Assembly (NCBI GenBank): GCA_945905915.1
Contig: CAMDQL010000008.1
Coordinates: 1 to 42,038 of the forward strand
Reading direction: 5' to 3'
From: Flavobacterium psychrophilum
GTDB taxonomy: Bacteria > Bacteroidota > Bacteroidia > Flavobacteriales > Flavobacteriaceae
Length of the DNA stretch: 42,038 nt
Part shown: one piece after another, positions 8,093-18,180 of the stretch
Layout: each line of letters opens with the position of its first letter
Position numbering within the stretch: position 1 is the stretch's first letter
Notes under the pieces: generated by a model
Seen by the model: the letters and a program-made list of their open reading frames with translations, nothing else
Told to the model about the DNA's origin: nothing
Database searches by the model: none
Translations under genes and position numbers: made by a program

Positions 8093-11000
8093 ATGGCATC
8101 AAACAAAAAATACTGGAAAAGTGTTGAGGAACTAAACGAAAATAGTTCTATTGTTGAGACGCTAAGAAACAACGAGTTTGTGGAACCAATTCCAGTTGAG
8201 GATTTTTTAGGAGATAAAGAATCTTTGTCTTCTTCTTCAACTACTCGTCGTGACTTTTTAAAATATGTTGGATTTAGCACTGCAGCGGCATCTTTAGCTG
8301 CTTGTGAAGGTCCTGTAGTAAAGTCAATTCCTTACGTAGTTCAACCAGAAGAAATTATTCCTGGTGTTGCTGATTATTATGCAACAACAATGGCTGATGG
8401 TTTTGATTTTGCTAATATTTTAATCAAAACTCGTGAGGGTCGTCCTATTAAAGTTGAAAATAACAATTTAGAAGGTGCAAAAACTGGAGCAAATGCAAGA
8501 GTTCATGCTTCTGTTCTTTCTCTATATGATAGTTTGCGTTTAAAAAGTCCAAAAATAGCTGGTAAAGAAGCTTCATGGGCTGATGTAAATACAAAAGTAA
8601 AAGCAAGTTTAGAAGATGCAAAAGCAAAAGGTGGAAATGTAGTAGTGTTAACAAATACTATGGCAAGTCCTTCAACCGATGCTTTAATCGCTTCTTTAGT
8701 TGCGAAATATCCAACTACTAAACATGTTGTTTATGATGCAGTATCTGAATCAAATACCTTAGATGCATTTCAATCGGTATATGGTGTAAGAGCATTAGCA
8801 AATTATGATTTTTCTAAAGCTAATACCATTGTTTCTGTTGGTGCAGATTTCCTAAGTGATTGGCAAGGTGGCGGTTTTGATGCAGGATATGCTCAAGGTC
8901 GTATTCCTAAAAACGGAATGATGTCTAAACATATTCAAATTGAAGCTAATATGTCTTTGGCAGGTGCTAATGCAGACGTTAGAATTCCGTTAAATATTGC
9001 TGCTCAAAAACAAGCATTAGTTAAAATTTACAATATTGTTACTGGTGCTTCTGTAGGAACATCAAAAATTGATAAATATGAAGAGGCTCTTGTAAAAGCG
9101 GCGAAACAATTAAAAGCGGCTGGTTCTAAAGGAGTTTTTGTAACTGGTTTAGACGATGTAAATGCACAATTATTAGCTTTAGCTATTAACAACGCATTAC
9201 AATCGGAGGCTTTTAATCCTACTAACGCTATTCTTACAAGAAAAGGAGATGCTAAAGCAGTTGCTCAATTAGTAGCTGATATGAAAGCTGGAAAAGTTCA
9301 TACATTAATTATGAACGGTGTTAATCCAGCATATACTTTATCAAATTCAAAAGAGTTTGTTGCAGCTTTAAAATCGGTTAAACTTTCGGTTGCTTTCTCA
9401 ATGAAAGAAGATGAAACTTCAACTGAAACTACAATTGCTGCTGCGGCTCCACATTATCTAGAATCTTGGGGAGATGTTGCAATTACTAGAGGTAATTACA
9501 GCATTATGCAACCAACGATTCGTCCTTTATTCAATACAAAACAATTCCAAGACGCATTATTAACTTGGACTGATAATTCAGTGGCTTATTATGATTTCTT
9601 GAAATCTTTCTCCGCCACTTCTTTAGCAGGAAAATCTTGGAATCAAGCGGTTCACGATGGTTTTGTTGCTTCTGTTGCAAGTCCATTGTCTGCATCAAGT
9701 GCAAATTATAGTGCTGCGGCTTCGGCTTTAGCGCAAGCAAAATCCTCTAATTTTGATTTAGTTTTATATTCTAAAATTGGAATGGGAGATGGACAACAAG
9801 CAAATAACCCATGGTTACAAGAATTCCCTGATCCAATTACAAGAGTATCTTGGGATAACTATGTAACTATTTCAAAAGCAGATGCTGAGAAAGGTGAGTT
9901 TAAAAATTGGAACGTAGCTAACGGTGGTTTAAACGGAAGTTATGCTACTATTAAAGTGGGTAATACTACTTTAGAAAATGTTCCAGTTATCATTCAACCA
10001 GGTCAAGCAAAAGGGACTTTAGGTTTGGCTTTTGGATATGGTAAAAAATTAGGTTTAAAAGATGAAATGCAAGTTGGGGTTAATGCGTATGCTTTATACG
10101 CTAACTTAAATTCTAATCAAAATGCCACTATTACTGTTGCTGATGGAGAGCATGAATTTGCCTCAGTTCAGTTGCAAAGAACATTAATGGGCAGAGGTGA
10201 TATTTTAAAAGAAACTACTTTAGAAGTATTTAATACAAAAGATGCTAAAGAATGGAATCCAATTCCTATGGTTTCTTTAGATCATAAACCAACTGCAGCT
10301 ACTGAAGTTGATTTATGGGAATCTTTCGATCGTTCAATAGGTCATCATTTTAATTTATCAATTGACTTAAATGCGTGTACTGGTTGTGGAGCTTGTGTTA
10401 TTGCTTGTCATGCCGAAAACAACGTGCCTGTAGTTGGTAAATCAGAAGTAAGAAGAAGTAGAGATATGCACTGGTTGCGTATTGATAGATATTACTCTTC
10501 TCAAGAAACCTTTGCGGGTGATATTGTTGTAAAAGAAGAAGCTTCAGGTTTATTAGATACAATAAGTACTTTTTCAGATATGGAAGATCCTTCTGAAAAT
10601 CCACAAGTTGCATTTCAACCTGTAATGTGTCAGCACTGTAATCACGCTCCTTGTGAAACAGTTTGTCCTGTGGCGGCTACATCACACGGTAGAGAAGGTC
10701 AAAATCACATGGCATACAATAGATGTGTTGGTACGCGTTACTGCGCAAACAACTGTCCATATAAAGTAAGACGTTTCAACTGGTTCTTATATAATAAAAA
10801 TAGCGAGTTTGATTATCATATGAATGATGATTTAGGTCGTATGGTTCTTAATCCAGACGTTAACGTTCGTTCTCGTGGGGTTATGGAAAAATGTTCAATG
10901 TGTATCCAAATGACTCAAGCGGTTAAGTTGAAAGCAAAACGTGAGGGAAGATTAGTGGGTAAAGATGAATTCCAAACGGCTTGTTCTGCAGCTTGTACAA

Positions 11001-11146
11001 GTGGAGCAATGAAATTTGGAGATGTAAATGATGAAACATCAGACGTTGCTAAATTATTAGAAGACGAAAGAATGTATCATTTATTAGAACACATTGGAAC
11101 TAAACCAAACGTGATGTATCACGTAAAAGTTAGAAACGATAAATAA
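8093..11146 (+). CDS. actB: Alternative complex III subunit ActB, iron-sulfur/molybdopterin-like fusion
   Basis: A 1017-residue periplasmic subunit. A late twin-arginine signal (RRDFLK, R52-R53) leads into a lipobox, SLAAC, with Cys71, so the mature protein should be Tat-exported and lipid-anchored, as reported for ActB. Residues about 80-740 resemble a molybdopterin oxidoreductase catalytic chain; in known ActB proteins this domain holds no molybdenum cofactor. The C-terminal ferredoxin-like domain has CTGCGACVIAC from Cys762, CQHCNHAPCETVC from Cys846, CVGTRYCANNC, and CSMC plus later cysteines, enough for several iron-sulfur clusters. This large two-part chain is the normal Act arrangement. 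It lies between actA and the quinol-binding membrane subunit actC (31-base gap). Confidence 0.94.
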   Translation: MASNKKYWKSVEELNENSSIVETLRNNEFVEPIPVEDFLGDKESLSSSSTTRRDFLKYVGFSTAAASLAACEGPVVKSIPYVVQPEEIIPGVADYYATTMADGFDFANILIKTREGRPIKVENNNLEGAKTGANARVHASVLSLYDSLRLKSPKIAGKEASWADVNTKVKASLEDAKAKGGNVVVLTNTMASPSTDALIASLVAKYPTTKHVVYDAVSESNTLDAFQSVYGVRALANYDFSKANTIVSVGADFLSDWQGGGFDAGYAQGRIPKNGMMSKHIQIEANMSLAGANADVRIPLNIAAQKQALVKIYNIVTGASVGTSKIDKYEEALVKAAKQLKAAGSKGVFVTGLDDVNAQLLALAINNALQSEAFNPTNAILTRKGDAKAVAQLVADMKAGKVHTLIMNGVNPAYTLSNSKEFVAALKSVKLSVAFSMKEDETSTETTIAAAAPHYLESWGDVAITRGNYSIMQPTIRPLFNTKQFQDALLTWTDNSVAYYDFLKSFSATSLAGKSWNQAVHDGFVASVASPLSASSANYSAAASALAQAKSSNFDLVLYSKIGMGDGQQANNPWLQEFPDPITRVSWDNYVTISKADAEKGEFKNWNVANGGLNGSYATIKVGNTTLENVPVIIQPGQAKGTLGLAFGYGKKLGLKDEMQVGVNAYALYANLNSNQNATITVADGEHEFASVQLQRTLMGRGDILKETTLEVFNTKDAKEWNPIPMVSLDHKPTAATEVDLWESFDRSIGHHFNLSIDLNACTGCGACVIACHAENNVPVVGKSEVRRSRDMHWLRIDRYYSSQETFAGDIVVKEEASGLLDTISTFSDMEDPSENPQVAFQPVMCQHCNHAPCETVCPVAATSHGREGQNHMAYNRCVGTRYCANNCPYKVRRFNWFLYNKNSEFDYHMNDDLGRMVLNPDVNVRSRGVMEKCSMCIQMTQAVKLKAKREGRLVGKDEFQTACSAACTSGAMKFGDVNDETSDVAKLLEDERMYHLLEHIGTKPNVMYHVKVRNDK

Positions 11147-11177
11147 GTATTAATTAACAGAAACAATATAAAGGATT

Positions 11178-12587
11178 ATGTCGTCTCATTACGAAGCACC
11201 CATAAGAAAACCGTTAGTAGTAGGAAGTAAATCTTACCACGATGTAACTGTAGATGTAGCTAGACCGGTAGAAGGTAGAGCAAACAAACAATGGTGGACA
11301 GTATTTTCAATTGCATTAGCCGCTTTCCTATGGGGATTAGGTTGCATGGTTTATACTATTTCTACTGGTATTGGAACATGGGGTTTAAATAAAACAGTAG
11401 GTTGGGCTTGGGATATTACCAATTTCGTTTGGTGGGTAGGTATCGGTCACGCCGGAACTCTTATCTCAGCCGTATTATTATTATTCCGTCAAAAATGGAG
11501 AATGGCCATTAACCGTTCTGCTGAAGCAATGACTATTTTCTCAGTAATTCAAGCCGGATTATTTCCAATCATCCACATGGGTCGACCATGGTTGGCATAT
11601 TGGGTATTGCCAATTCCAAATCAATTTGGATCATTATGGGTGAATTTTAACTCACCATTATTATGGGACGTATTTGCAATCTCAACGTATTTATCGGTAT
11701 CATTAGTTTTCTGGTGGACTGGTTTATTGCCTGATTTCGCAATGCTTAGAGATAGAGCAATTACACCCTTTAACAAAAGAATATATTCTATTTTATCTTT
11801 CGGATGGAGTGGAAGAGCAAAAGACTGGCAACGCTTTGAAGAGGTTTCTCTTGTTTTAGCTGGTTTAGCAACGCCATTGGTACTTTCTGTTCATACTATT
11901 GTATCTTTTGACTTTGCTACTTCGGTTATACCAGGTTGGCATACCACAATTCTTCCTCCATACTTCGTTGCGGGAGCTATTTTCTCAGGATTTGCAATGG
12001 TAAATACCTTGCTTATTATAATGAGAAAAGTATCAAACTTAGAAGATTACATCACCGTGCAACACATCGAATTAATGAACATCGTAATTATGATTACAGG
12101 TTCAATCGTAGGTTGTGCATATATTACAGAGTTATTCGTTGCTTGGTATTCAGGAGTTGAATATGAACAATATGCATTTTTAAATAGAGCTACAGGTCCT
12201 TATTGGTGGTCTTATTTATTGATGATGACTTGTAATGTATTTTCTCCTCAATTTATGTGGTCAAAAAAATTAAGAACAAATATTGCTTTCTCTTTTATAA
12301 TTTCTATCGTAGTAAACGTAGGAATGTGGTTTGAGCGTTTTGTAATTATCGTTACTTCTTTACATAGAGATTATTTACCATCTTCATGGACAATGTTCCA
12401 ACCAACTTTTGTCGATGCAGGTATCTATATTGGAACTATTGGATTCTTCTTTGTATTGTTCTTATTATATTCTAGAAGTTTCCCAGTAATTGCTCAAGCA
12501 GAAGTTAAAACTATCTTGAAAGCATCAGGAGATAATTACAAGAAAGCAAGAGAAGAAAACGACCATAATCATTCAGATAATCATTAA
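11178..12587 (+). CDS. actC: Alternative complex III subunit ActC, NrfD-family membrane protein
   Basis: A 469-residue integral membrane protein with about ten hydrophobic helices, of the NrfD/PsrC family; in Act complexes this subunit binds menaquinol and contacts ActB. Family-like stretches are WWVGIGHAGTLISAVLLLFR, IHMGRPWLAYWVLP and MWFERFVIIVTSLHRDYLPS. The protein ends with a His/Asp-rich tail (DHNHSDNH). The ATG at 11178 follows AAAGGA at close spacing. The stop is only four bases from the actD start, indicating translational coupling. Confidence 0.94.
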   Translation: MSSHYEAPIRKPLVVGSKSYHDVTVDVARPVEGRANKQWWTVFSIALAAFLWGLGCMVYTISTGIGTWGLNKTVGWAWDITNFVWWVGIGHAGTLISAVLLLFRQKWRMAINRSAEAMTIFSVIQAGLFPIIHMGRPWLAYWVLPIPNQFGSLWVNFNSPLLWDVFAISTYLSVSLVFWWTGLLPDFAMLRDRAITPFNKRIYSILSFGWSGRAKDWQRFEEVSLVLAGLATPLVLSVHTIVSFDFATSVIPGWHTTILPPYFVAGAIFSGFAMVNTLLIIMRKVSNLEDYITVQHIELMNIVIMITGSIVGCAYITELFVAWYSGVEYEQYAFLNRATGPYWWSYLLMMTCNVFSPQFMWSKKLRTNIAFSFIISIVVNVGMWFERFVIIVTSLHRDYLPSSWTMFQPTFVDAGIYIGTIGFFFVLFLLYSRSFPVIAQAEVKTILKASGDNYKKAREENDHNHSDNH

Positions 12588-12591
12588 TATT

Positions 12592-13116
12592 ATGAGTAAT
12601 AAAGTAATACACGCTATATATAATGATGATGATGTTTTAATGGATGCTGTAAAACAAACTAGAGCAGCACATCATCATATCGAAGAAGTATACACTCCAT
12701 TTCCAGTTCACGGGTTGGATAAAGCAATGGGGTTAGCTCCAACAAGACTTGCAATAGCTGCATTTCTATATGGAATAACTGGACTTTTAGTTTACACTGC
12801 TTTGATGAATTTTATAATGATTCAAGATTGGCCACAAGATATTGGTGGTAAGCCAAGTTTTAACTATATTGATAATATGCCTGCATTTGTGCCTATTATG
12901 TTTGAAGGAACTGTTTTTTTTGCAGCCCACTTAATGGTAATTACTTTTTATTTGAGAAGTAAATTATGGCCATTTAAAAAAGCCGAAAATCCAGATGTTA
13001 GAACTACTGATGACCATTTTTTAATGGAAGTAGGTGTTCACGGAAATGAAAAAGAATTGGTTTCTTTTTTCAAAAGTACGGGAGCAGTAGAAGTTAAAGT
13101 AATTGAAAAGCATTAA
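12592..13116 (+). CDS. actD: Alternative complex III subunit ActD (DUF3341)
   Basis: A 174-residue membrane protein of the DUF3341 family with two transmembrane helices (about residues 60-85 and 100-122). The N-terminal soluble part has YNDDDVLMDAVKQTR and VYTPFPVHGLDKAMGL, the characteristic ActD pattern, and the second helix region has PIMFEGTVFFAAHLMVITF. In the complex it packs against ActC and ActF. A His run (AAHHHIEEV) occurs near residue 27. It sits between actC and actE with very short gaps. Confidence 0.92.
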   Translation: MSNKVIHAIYNDDDVLMDAVKQTRAAHHHIEEVYTPFPVHGLDKAMGLAPTRLAIAAFLYGITGLLVYTALMNFIMIQDWPQDIGGKPSFNYIDNMPAFVPIMFEGTVFFAAHLMVITFYLRSKLWPFKKAENPDVRTTDDHFLMEVGVHGNEKELVSFFKSTGAVEVKVIEKH

Positions 13117-13125
13117 GAAGGAGTT

Positions 13126-13671
13126 ATGAAAAGATTATATAAAATAGTAGCAGTGGTAGGTTTGTCCTTTATGGCAACTTCTTGTTTCGATAAATCTAAA
13201 CCTAACTATCAGTTTTTCCCAAATATGTATGAAGCAGTTTCTTATGAAACCTATTCAGAGCATAAAGTGTTTAAAGGCGGAGTTGAAGCACAAGCTCCTG
13301 TAACAGGAACAATTAAAAGAGGTTTTGTCCCTTACGAAATTCCAAATACTCCTGAAGGTTATGCTTTTGCAAAAGCAACATTAAAATCTCCATTAGATAC
13401 TAATGCAATAAACCAGGATAAAGCTAAGGAGTTATTCACCGTTTATTGTGCAATTTGCCATGGAGATAAAGGTGACGGAAAAGGAAATTTAGTAGTTAAA
13501 GAGAAATTTCTTGGCGTACCAAGTTATAAAGATAGAGAAATTACAGACGGAAGTATTTTTCACGTAGTTACTTATGGATTAAATTCTATGGGTTCTCACG
13601 CAAACCAATTGTCTCAAGAAGAAAGATGGCAAGTTGCGGATTACGTTTTAAAATTAAAAGCTGGATTATAA
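13126..13671 (+). CDS. actE: Alternative complex III subunit ActE, monoheme cytochrome c lipoprotein
   Basis: A 181-residue lipoprotein. The signal peptide ends in a lipobox, ATSC, with Cys20 as the lipidated residue. A single heme c motif, CAICH, lies at 108-112; a likely distal methionine is in GLNSMGSHANQLS. Monoheme ActE accepts electrons within the Act complex and helps hand them to the oxidase. AAGGAG at 13118-13123 is a rare Shine-Dalgarno-like match for this phylum, but lies only two bases from the ATG, too close to be clearly functional. Gaps are 9 bases to actD and 27 to actF. Confidence 0.93.
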   Translation: MKRLYKIVAVVGLSFMATSCFDKSKPNYQFFPNMYEAVSYETYSEHKVFKGGVEAQAPVTGTIKRGFVPYEIPNTPEGYAFAKATLKSPLDTNAINQDKAKELFTVYCAICHGDKGDGKGNLVVKEKFLGVPSYKDREITDGSIFHVVTYGLNSMGSHANQLSQEERWQVADYVLKLKAGL

Positions 13672-13698
13672 TAATAAAACCTTTTGAAAATAATAGAT

Positions 13699-15195
13699 AT
13701 GTACACGTTTTCAAGTAAATTAAAAACATTTTCATTCATCCTAATGATTTTAGGTATAGTTGGTATTGGAGTTGGTTTTTGGCAAGCTCCTAAAACTATC
13801 GAAGATGTTGAAAAAATATTAGCAGATAGTAATCATGGTCATGAAGCTGCTCATGTAGAAAAAGTTGCTCATGATACAGAAACACACGCTGTTGCTGAAC
13901 ATGCACATAGCGAAGTTGCTGTTGTAGATTCTGCAAAAGCTATCGTCACTGATTCAGTTCATAGCGCAAATGAAGTTATTGATTCTACAACGGTTGCCAT
14001 TGCACCTGTTGCAGACAATAATGATACTCATAAAACCGAAAAAGTTGCTCACGCAGCTGACCACGATAAAGAACATGCTGAACACGTTTTACATCAATTA
14101 CAAAACAAGCCTTGGGCTGCATTGTATGTTGCTTGTATTTTCTTCATGTTAATTTCAGTTGGTGTATTAGCTTTTTATGCCATTCAATATGCGGCTCAAG
14201 CAGGTTGGTCTCCAATTTTATTCAGAGTAATGGAAGGAATCACAGGATATTTATTGCCAGGTTCTATCATTTTCTTTGTTTTACTTATTGCAGCTGGTAT
14301 GCATTGGGGTCATAACCACTTATTTGTTTGGATGGACCCAGAAGTAGTTAATCCAGAATCAGTGCATTTCGATAAACTTATTTTCCTTAAAAAAGGATGG
14401 TTAAATGTTGGAAGATTTTTAGCTACTGCTGCAATTATTTTAGTGGTATGGAATTGGGTTCGATTTAAATTCAGACAAAATTCTATCGCTCAAGATGCGG
14501 CATCAGATAACGCACCATACAAGAGAAATTTTAGATTAGCGGCTTTCTTTTTAGTATTCTTCATTGTTTCTGAGTCAATTATGTCTTGGGATTGGATTAT
14601 GTCTGTTGATCCACACTGGTATAGTACATTGTTTGGTTGGTATGTATTTGCAAGTTTCTTTGTAAGTGGAATTACAGTAATCGCAATGACAACTTTATAT
14701 TTAAAATCGAAAGGATATTTAGAGCATGTAAATACAAGTCATATTCATGATTTAGCAAAATTCATGTTCGGTATCAGTATTTTCTGGACTTATTTATGGT
14801 TCTCTCAATTCATGTTGATTTGGTATTCTAATATTCCAGAAGAGGTTACTTATTTTGTAACTCGAATAGAACATTATAAATTACCATTCTTCGGAATGTT
14901 AGCCCTAAACTTTATTTTTCCATTGTTAATCTTAATCAATACTGATTTCAAACGCTTAACTTGGATTGTAGTAATGGCTGGAACTGTAATTTTATTCGGA
15001 CATTATATTGATTTCTTCAATATGATTATGCCAGCTACAGTTGGTGATCAATGGTTTATCGGCATTCCAGAAATAGGAGCACTATTATTTTTCTTAGGAT
15101 TATTTATTTTTGTTGTATTTACAACATTAACTAAATCACCATTAGTTGCAAAAGGAAATCCATACATAGAGGAAAGTAAACATTTTCATTATTAA
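13699..15195 (+). CDS. actF: Alternative complex III subunit ActF, with a His-rich periplasmic insertion
   Basis: A 498-residue integral membrane protein paralogous to ActC in fold, completing the Act membrane domain. About ten hydrophobic helices are visible (for example residues 9-28, 140-165 and 175-200). Conserved stretches include WDWIMSVDPHWYSTLFGWYVFASFF and FGISIFWTYLWFSQFMLIWYSNIPEE. Between helix 1 and helix 2 is a hydrophilic loop (about 32-137) with 14 histidines between residues 46 and 132 and many acidic residues. The frame is open to a TTG at 13684, but the ATG at 13699 starts immediately before helix 1 and is preferred. It is followed after 18 bases by coxB, physically joining the Act and oxidase genes. 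Confidence 0.92.
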   Translation: MYTFSSKLKTFSFILMILGIVGIGVGFWQAPKTIEDVEKILADSNHGHEAAHVEKVAHDTETHAVAEHAHSEVAVVDSAKAIVTDSVHSANEVIDSTTVAIAPVADNNDTHKTEKVAHAADHDKEHAEHVLHQLQNKPWAALYVACIFFMLISVGVLAFYAIQYAAQAGWSPILFRVMEGITGYLLPGSIIFFVLLIAAGMHWGHNHLFVWMDPEVVNPESVHFDKLIFLKKGWLNVGRFLATAAIILVVWNWVRFKFRQNSIAQDAASDNAPYKRNFRLAAFFLVFFIVSESIMSWDWIMSVDPHWYSTLFGWYVFASFFVSGITVIAMTTLYLKSKGYLEHVNTSHIHDLAKFMFGISIFWTYLWFSQFMLIWYSNIPEEVTYFVTRIEHYKLPFFGMLALNFIFPLLILINTDFKRLTWIVVMAGTVILFGHYIDFFNMIMPATVGDQWFIGIPEIGALLFFLGLFIFVVFTTLTKSPLVAKGNPYIEESKHFHY

Positions 15196-15213
15196 TAGTT
15201 AAAAAGAAATAAA

Positions 15214-16362
15214 ATGACAAGTTTCTTGGTATTTACAGTTTTAGTATTAATCGGAATTGCAATTTGGCAATTGACTAAAATTTATGATTTGACACAAATT
15301 GGTGGTGATTCTGATGATTCAGAAATTGCCAATGATAAAGATAATAGTGTAAATGGTTATTTAATGTTTGCCTTTGTAGGTTTCATTTATGTATTTACAA
15401 TTTATTCATTCTATGCTTGGAGCGAATTTATTTTAGGAACTCCAGCTTCAGTTCATGGAAAAGAAGTTGATAGTCTTATGGCAATTTCCATGGCATTGAT
15501 TTTCTTTGTGCAAATAGTTACTCAGTTTTTATTACATTACTTTGCCTTTAAATATAGAGGTAAAGAAGGTCAAAAAGCGCTGTACTTTGCAGATAATAAT
15601 AAATTAGAAGCTATTTGGACTATTATTCCTGTTATAGTATTGGCAGGATTAATCTTGTATGGTTTGTTTACATGGAATAACATCATGTTTATTGATGAAG
15701 AAGACAAGCAAGATGCTATTGTTATTGAATTGTATGCAAAACAATTTGGTTGGGAAGCGCGTTATGCAGGTGATGATAAAACTCTAGGAAAAGCTAATGT
15801 TAGATTAATAGAAGGAATAAATACTTTAGGTGTTGATTTAGCAGATCCCGCTGCACAAGATGATAAAGTAGCTACTGAATTACACTTGCCAGTAGGTAAA
15901 AAAATTATCTTTAAAATGCGTTCTCAAGATGTTTTACACTCAGCTTATATGCCGCATTTTAGAGCACAAATGAACTGTGTTCCTGGGATGATTACTCAAT
16001 TTTCATTTACTCCATCGGTTACAACTGCTGATATGAGAAATGATGATGCAATTGTTGCTAAAGTGGATAAAATCAACAAAATTAGAATCAAAAACAGTAA
16101 GAAAATTGTTGCAGAAGGTGGGGTAGCTTTAGACCCTTATACTTTTGATTATTTATTATTATGTAACAAAATTTGTGGAGCTTCGCATTATAATATGCAA
16201 ATGAAAATTGTTGTAGATACGCCTCAAGAATATAAAGCATGGTTAGCTGAAAAACCAACATTGGTTCAGCAATGGAAAGAAGCTAATGCTCCTAAACCTG
16301 CTGAAACTCCCGGAACAGTTGTAGTTGACTCTACAAAAGTTATTGCACAAGTTATTAAATAA
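15214..16362 (+). CDS. coxB: Cytochrome c oxidase subunit II (CuA)
   Basis: A 382-residue subunit that receives electrons at the binuclear CuA site. Three hydrophobic segments near residues 3-18, 48-68 and 88-110 are followed by one at 134-152, then the periplasmic cupredoxin domain. CuA ligands are visible: His242 in DVLHSAYMPHF, and Cys317-x3-Cys321-x3-His325-x2-Met328 in CNKICGASHYNM. The glutamate normally between the cysteines is lysine here, but only its backbone carbonyl binds copper. No CxxCH is fused at the C-terminus, so this is an aa3-type and not a caa3-type subunit; hemes come from ActA and ActE. It is 18 bases after actF and 31 before coxA. Confidence 0.94.
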   Translation: MTSFLVFTVLVLIGIAIWQLTKIYDLTQIGGDSDDSEIANDKDNSVNGYLMFAFVGFIYVFTIYSFYAWSEFILGTPASVHGKEVDSLMAISMALIFFVQIVTQFLLHYFAFKYRGKEGQKALYFADNNKLEAIWTIIPVIVLAGLILYGLFTWNNIMFIDEEDKQDAIVIELYAKQFGWEARYAGDDKTLGKANVRLIEGINTLGVDLADPAAQDDKVATELHLPVGKKIIFKMRSQDVLHSAYMPHFRAQMNCVPGMITQFSFTPSVTTADMRNDDAIVAKVDKINKIRIKNSKKIVAEGGVALDPYTFDYLLLCNKICGASHYNMQMKIVVDTPQEYKAWLAEKPTLVQQWKEANAPKPAETPGTVVVDSTKVIAQVIK

Positions 16363-16393
16363 GAATATTTTATCATATAATAATTGAATTGAT

Positions 16394-18160
16394 ATGTCAC
16401 ACGATCACGGTCATCATAAAGAAACTTTCATTACTAAATATATTTTTAGTATTGATCACAAAATGATAGCGAAACAATACTTAATCTCAGGATTATTAAT
16501 GGGTATTGTAGGAGTTGTTTTATCTTTATTCTTCCGTATGCAAATTGCATGGCCAGAAGAATCTTTCCAAATTTTCAAAGTATTCTTAGGAGATAATTTT
16601 GCACCAGACGGAGTAATGCGTAATGATATCTACCTTGCATTAGTAACTATTCACGGAACCATCATGGTGTTTTTTGTACTTACAGCTGGTTTGAGTGGAA
16701 CATTTAGTAACTTATTAATTCCATTACAAATTGGAGCACGTGATATGGCTTCAGGATTTATGAACATGTTGTCTTTCTGGATGTTCTTTGTCTCTTGTAT
16801 CATCATGCTTAGTTCATTATTTGTAGAGTCTGGTCCTGCATCTGCTGGTTGGACAATTTATCCGCCTTTAAGTGCATTGCCTCAAGCAATACCTGGTTCT
16901 GGTTTAGGAATGACATTATGGTTAGTTTCAATGGCTATTTTCATTGCTTCTTCATTAATGGGATCTTTAAACTATGTAGTTACAGTAATCAATTTAAGAA
17001 CTAAAGGAATGACCATGACAAGATTGCCATTAACAGTATGGGCTTTCTTTGTAACTGCAATTATTGGTATTGTTTCTTTCCCAGTTTTATTTTCTGCAGC
17101 ATTATTATTAATTTTTGATAGAAGTTTTGGAACATCATTCTTCTTATCTGATATATTTATTCAAGGTGAAGTGTTACATTATCAAGGTGGTTCTCCAGTT
17201 TTATTCGAACACTTATTCTGGTTTTTAGGTCACCCTGAAGTTTACATCGTTTTATTACCAGCTTTAGGTATTACTTCTGAAATTATTGCTACAAACTCTA
17301 GAAAACCAATCTTTGGTTACCGTGCGATGATTGCTTCTATTTTAGCAATTGCATTCTTATCAACTATTGTATGGGGTCACCACATGTTTATTTCGGGTAT
17401 GAACCCTTTCTTGGGGTCAGTATTTACCTTCACAACTTTATTAATTGCCATTCCATCTGCCGTAAAAGCATTTAACTACATTACAACATTATGGAGAGGT
17501 AACCTACAATTAAATCCTGCGATGTTATTCTCTATCGGTTTAGTATCTACTTTCATTACTGGAGGTTTAACAGGTATTATTCTTGGAGATTCAACTTTAG
17601 ATATTAATATTCACGATACGTATTTCGTAGTAGCTCACTTTCACTTAGTAATGGGTATCTCTGCATTGTATGGATTCTTTGCTGGGGTTTATCATTGGTT
17701 CCCCAAATTGTTTGGTAGAATGATGAACAAAAATCAAGGATATGTTCACTTTTGGGTAACTGCTGTTTGTGCTTATGGAGTTTTCTTTCCAATGCACTTT
17801 ATCGGAATGGCTGGTTTACCAAGACGTTACTACACAAATACTGCTTTCCCTTTATTTGATGAATTAGCAGATGTGAATGTATTAATTACCATTTTTGCTA
17901 TCGTTGGTGCTGCTTTCCAAATTGTTTTCTTCTGGAACTTCTTTTATAGTATTTTCTATGGTAAGAAAACTATACAAAACCCCTGGAGATCGAATACTTT
18001 GGAATGGACCGCTCCAATTGAACACATACATGGAAACTGGCCTGGAGAAATTCCTGAAGTACACAGATGGCCTTATGATTACAGTAAGCCAGGTCATGAT
18101 GAAGACTTTGTTTCTCAAATTACACCTATGAAAGAAGGAGAAGAAGTGTTACATCACTAA
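16394..18160 (+). CDS. coxA: Cytochrome c oxidase subunit I
   Basis: A 588-residue catalytic subunit of a heme-copper oxygen reductase, with about twelve or more transmembrane helices. Ligands are visible: His87 (IHGTIMV) and His417 for heme a, His415 for the high-spin heme (VAHFHLVMG), and His280, His329 and His330 for CuB (GHPEVYI and WGHHMF). Glu282 of HPEVY marks an A1-type oxidase with a standard D-channel; Tyr284 is the crosslinked tyrosine. The N-terminus carries a His cluster (SHDHGHHKE). It is the last gene of the act-cox operon and is followed by the terminator at 18181-18207. Subunits III and IV are encoded separately at 33.4-35.4 kb. Confidence 0.96.
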   Translation: MSHDHGHHKETFITKYIFSIDHKMIAKQYLISGLLMGIVGVVLSLFFRMQIAWPEESFQIFKVFLGDNFAPDGVMRNDIYLALVTIHGTIMVFFVLTAGLSGTFSNLLIPLQIGARDMASGFMNMLSFWMFFVSCIIMLSSLFVESGPASAGWTIYPPLSALPQAIPGSGLGMTLWLVSMAIFIASSLMGSLNYVVTVINLRTKGMTMTRLPLTVWAFFVTAIIGIVSFPVLFSAALLLIFDRSFGTSFFLSDIFIQGEVLHYQGGSPVLFEHLFWFLGHPEVYIVLLPALGITSEIIATNSRKPIFGYRAMIASILAIAFLSTIVWGHHMFISGMNPFLGSVFTFTTLLIAIPSAVKAFNYITTLWRGNLQLNPAMLFSIGLVSTFITGGLTGIILGDSTLDINIHDTYFVVAHFHLVMGISALYGFFAGVYHWFPKLFGRMMNKNQGYVHFWVTAVCAYGVFFPMHFIGMAGLPRRYYTNTAFPLFDELADVNVLITIFAIVGAAFQIVFFWNFFYSIFYGKKTIQNPWRSNTLEWTAPIEHIHGNWPGEIPEVHRWPYDYSKPGHDEDFVSQITPMKEGEEVLHH

Positions 18161-18180
18161 TAATTTTTCCATAATATACA

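Noticed and set aside
13684..13698. TTG at 13684 as the actF start
   Set aside because: It adds only five residues, whereas ATG 13699 directly precedes the first membrane helix.
6786..18160. Recent horizontal transfer of the act-cox operon
   Set aside because: Composition looks like the neighbours and the gene order is that of the family; nothing at its edges suggests a mobile element.
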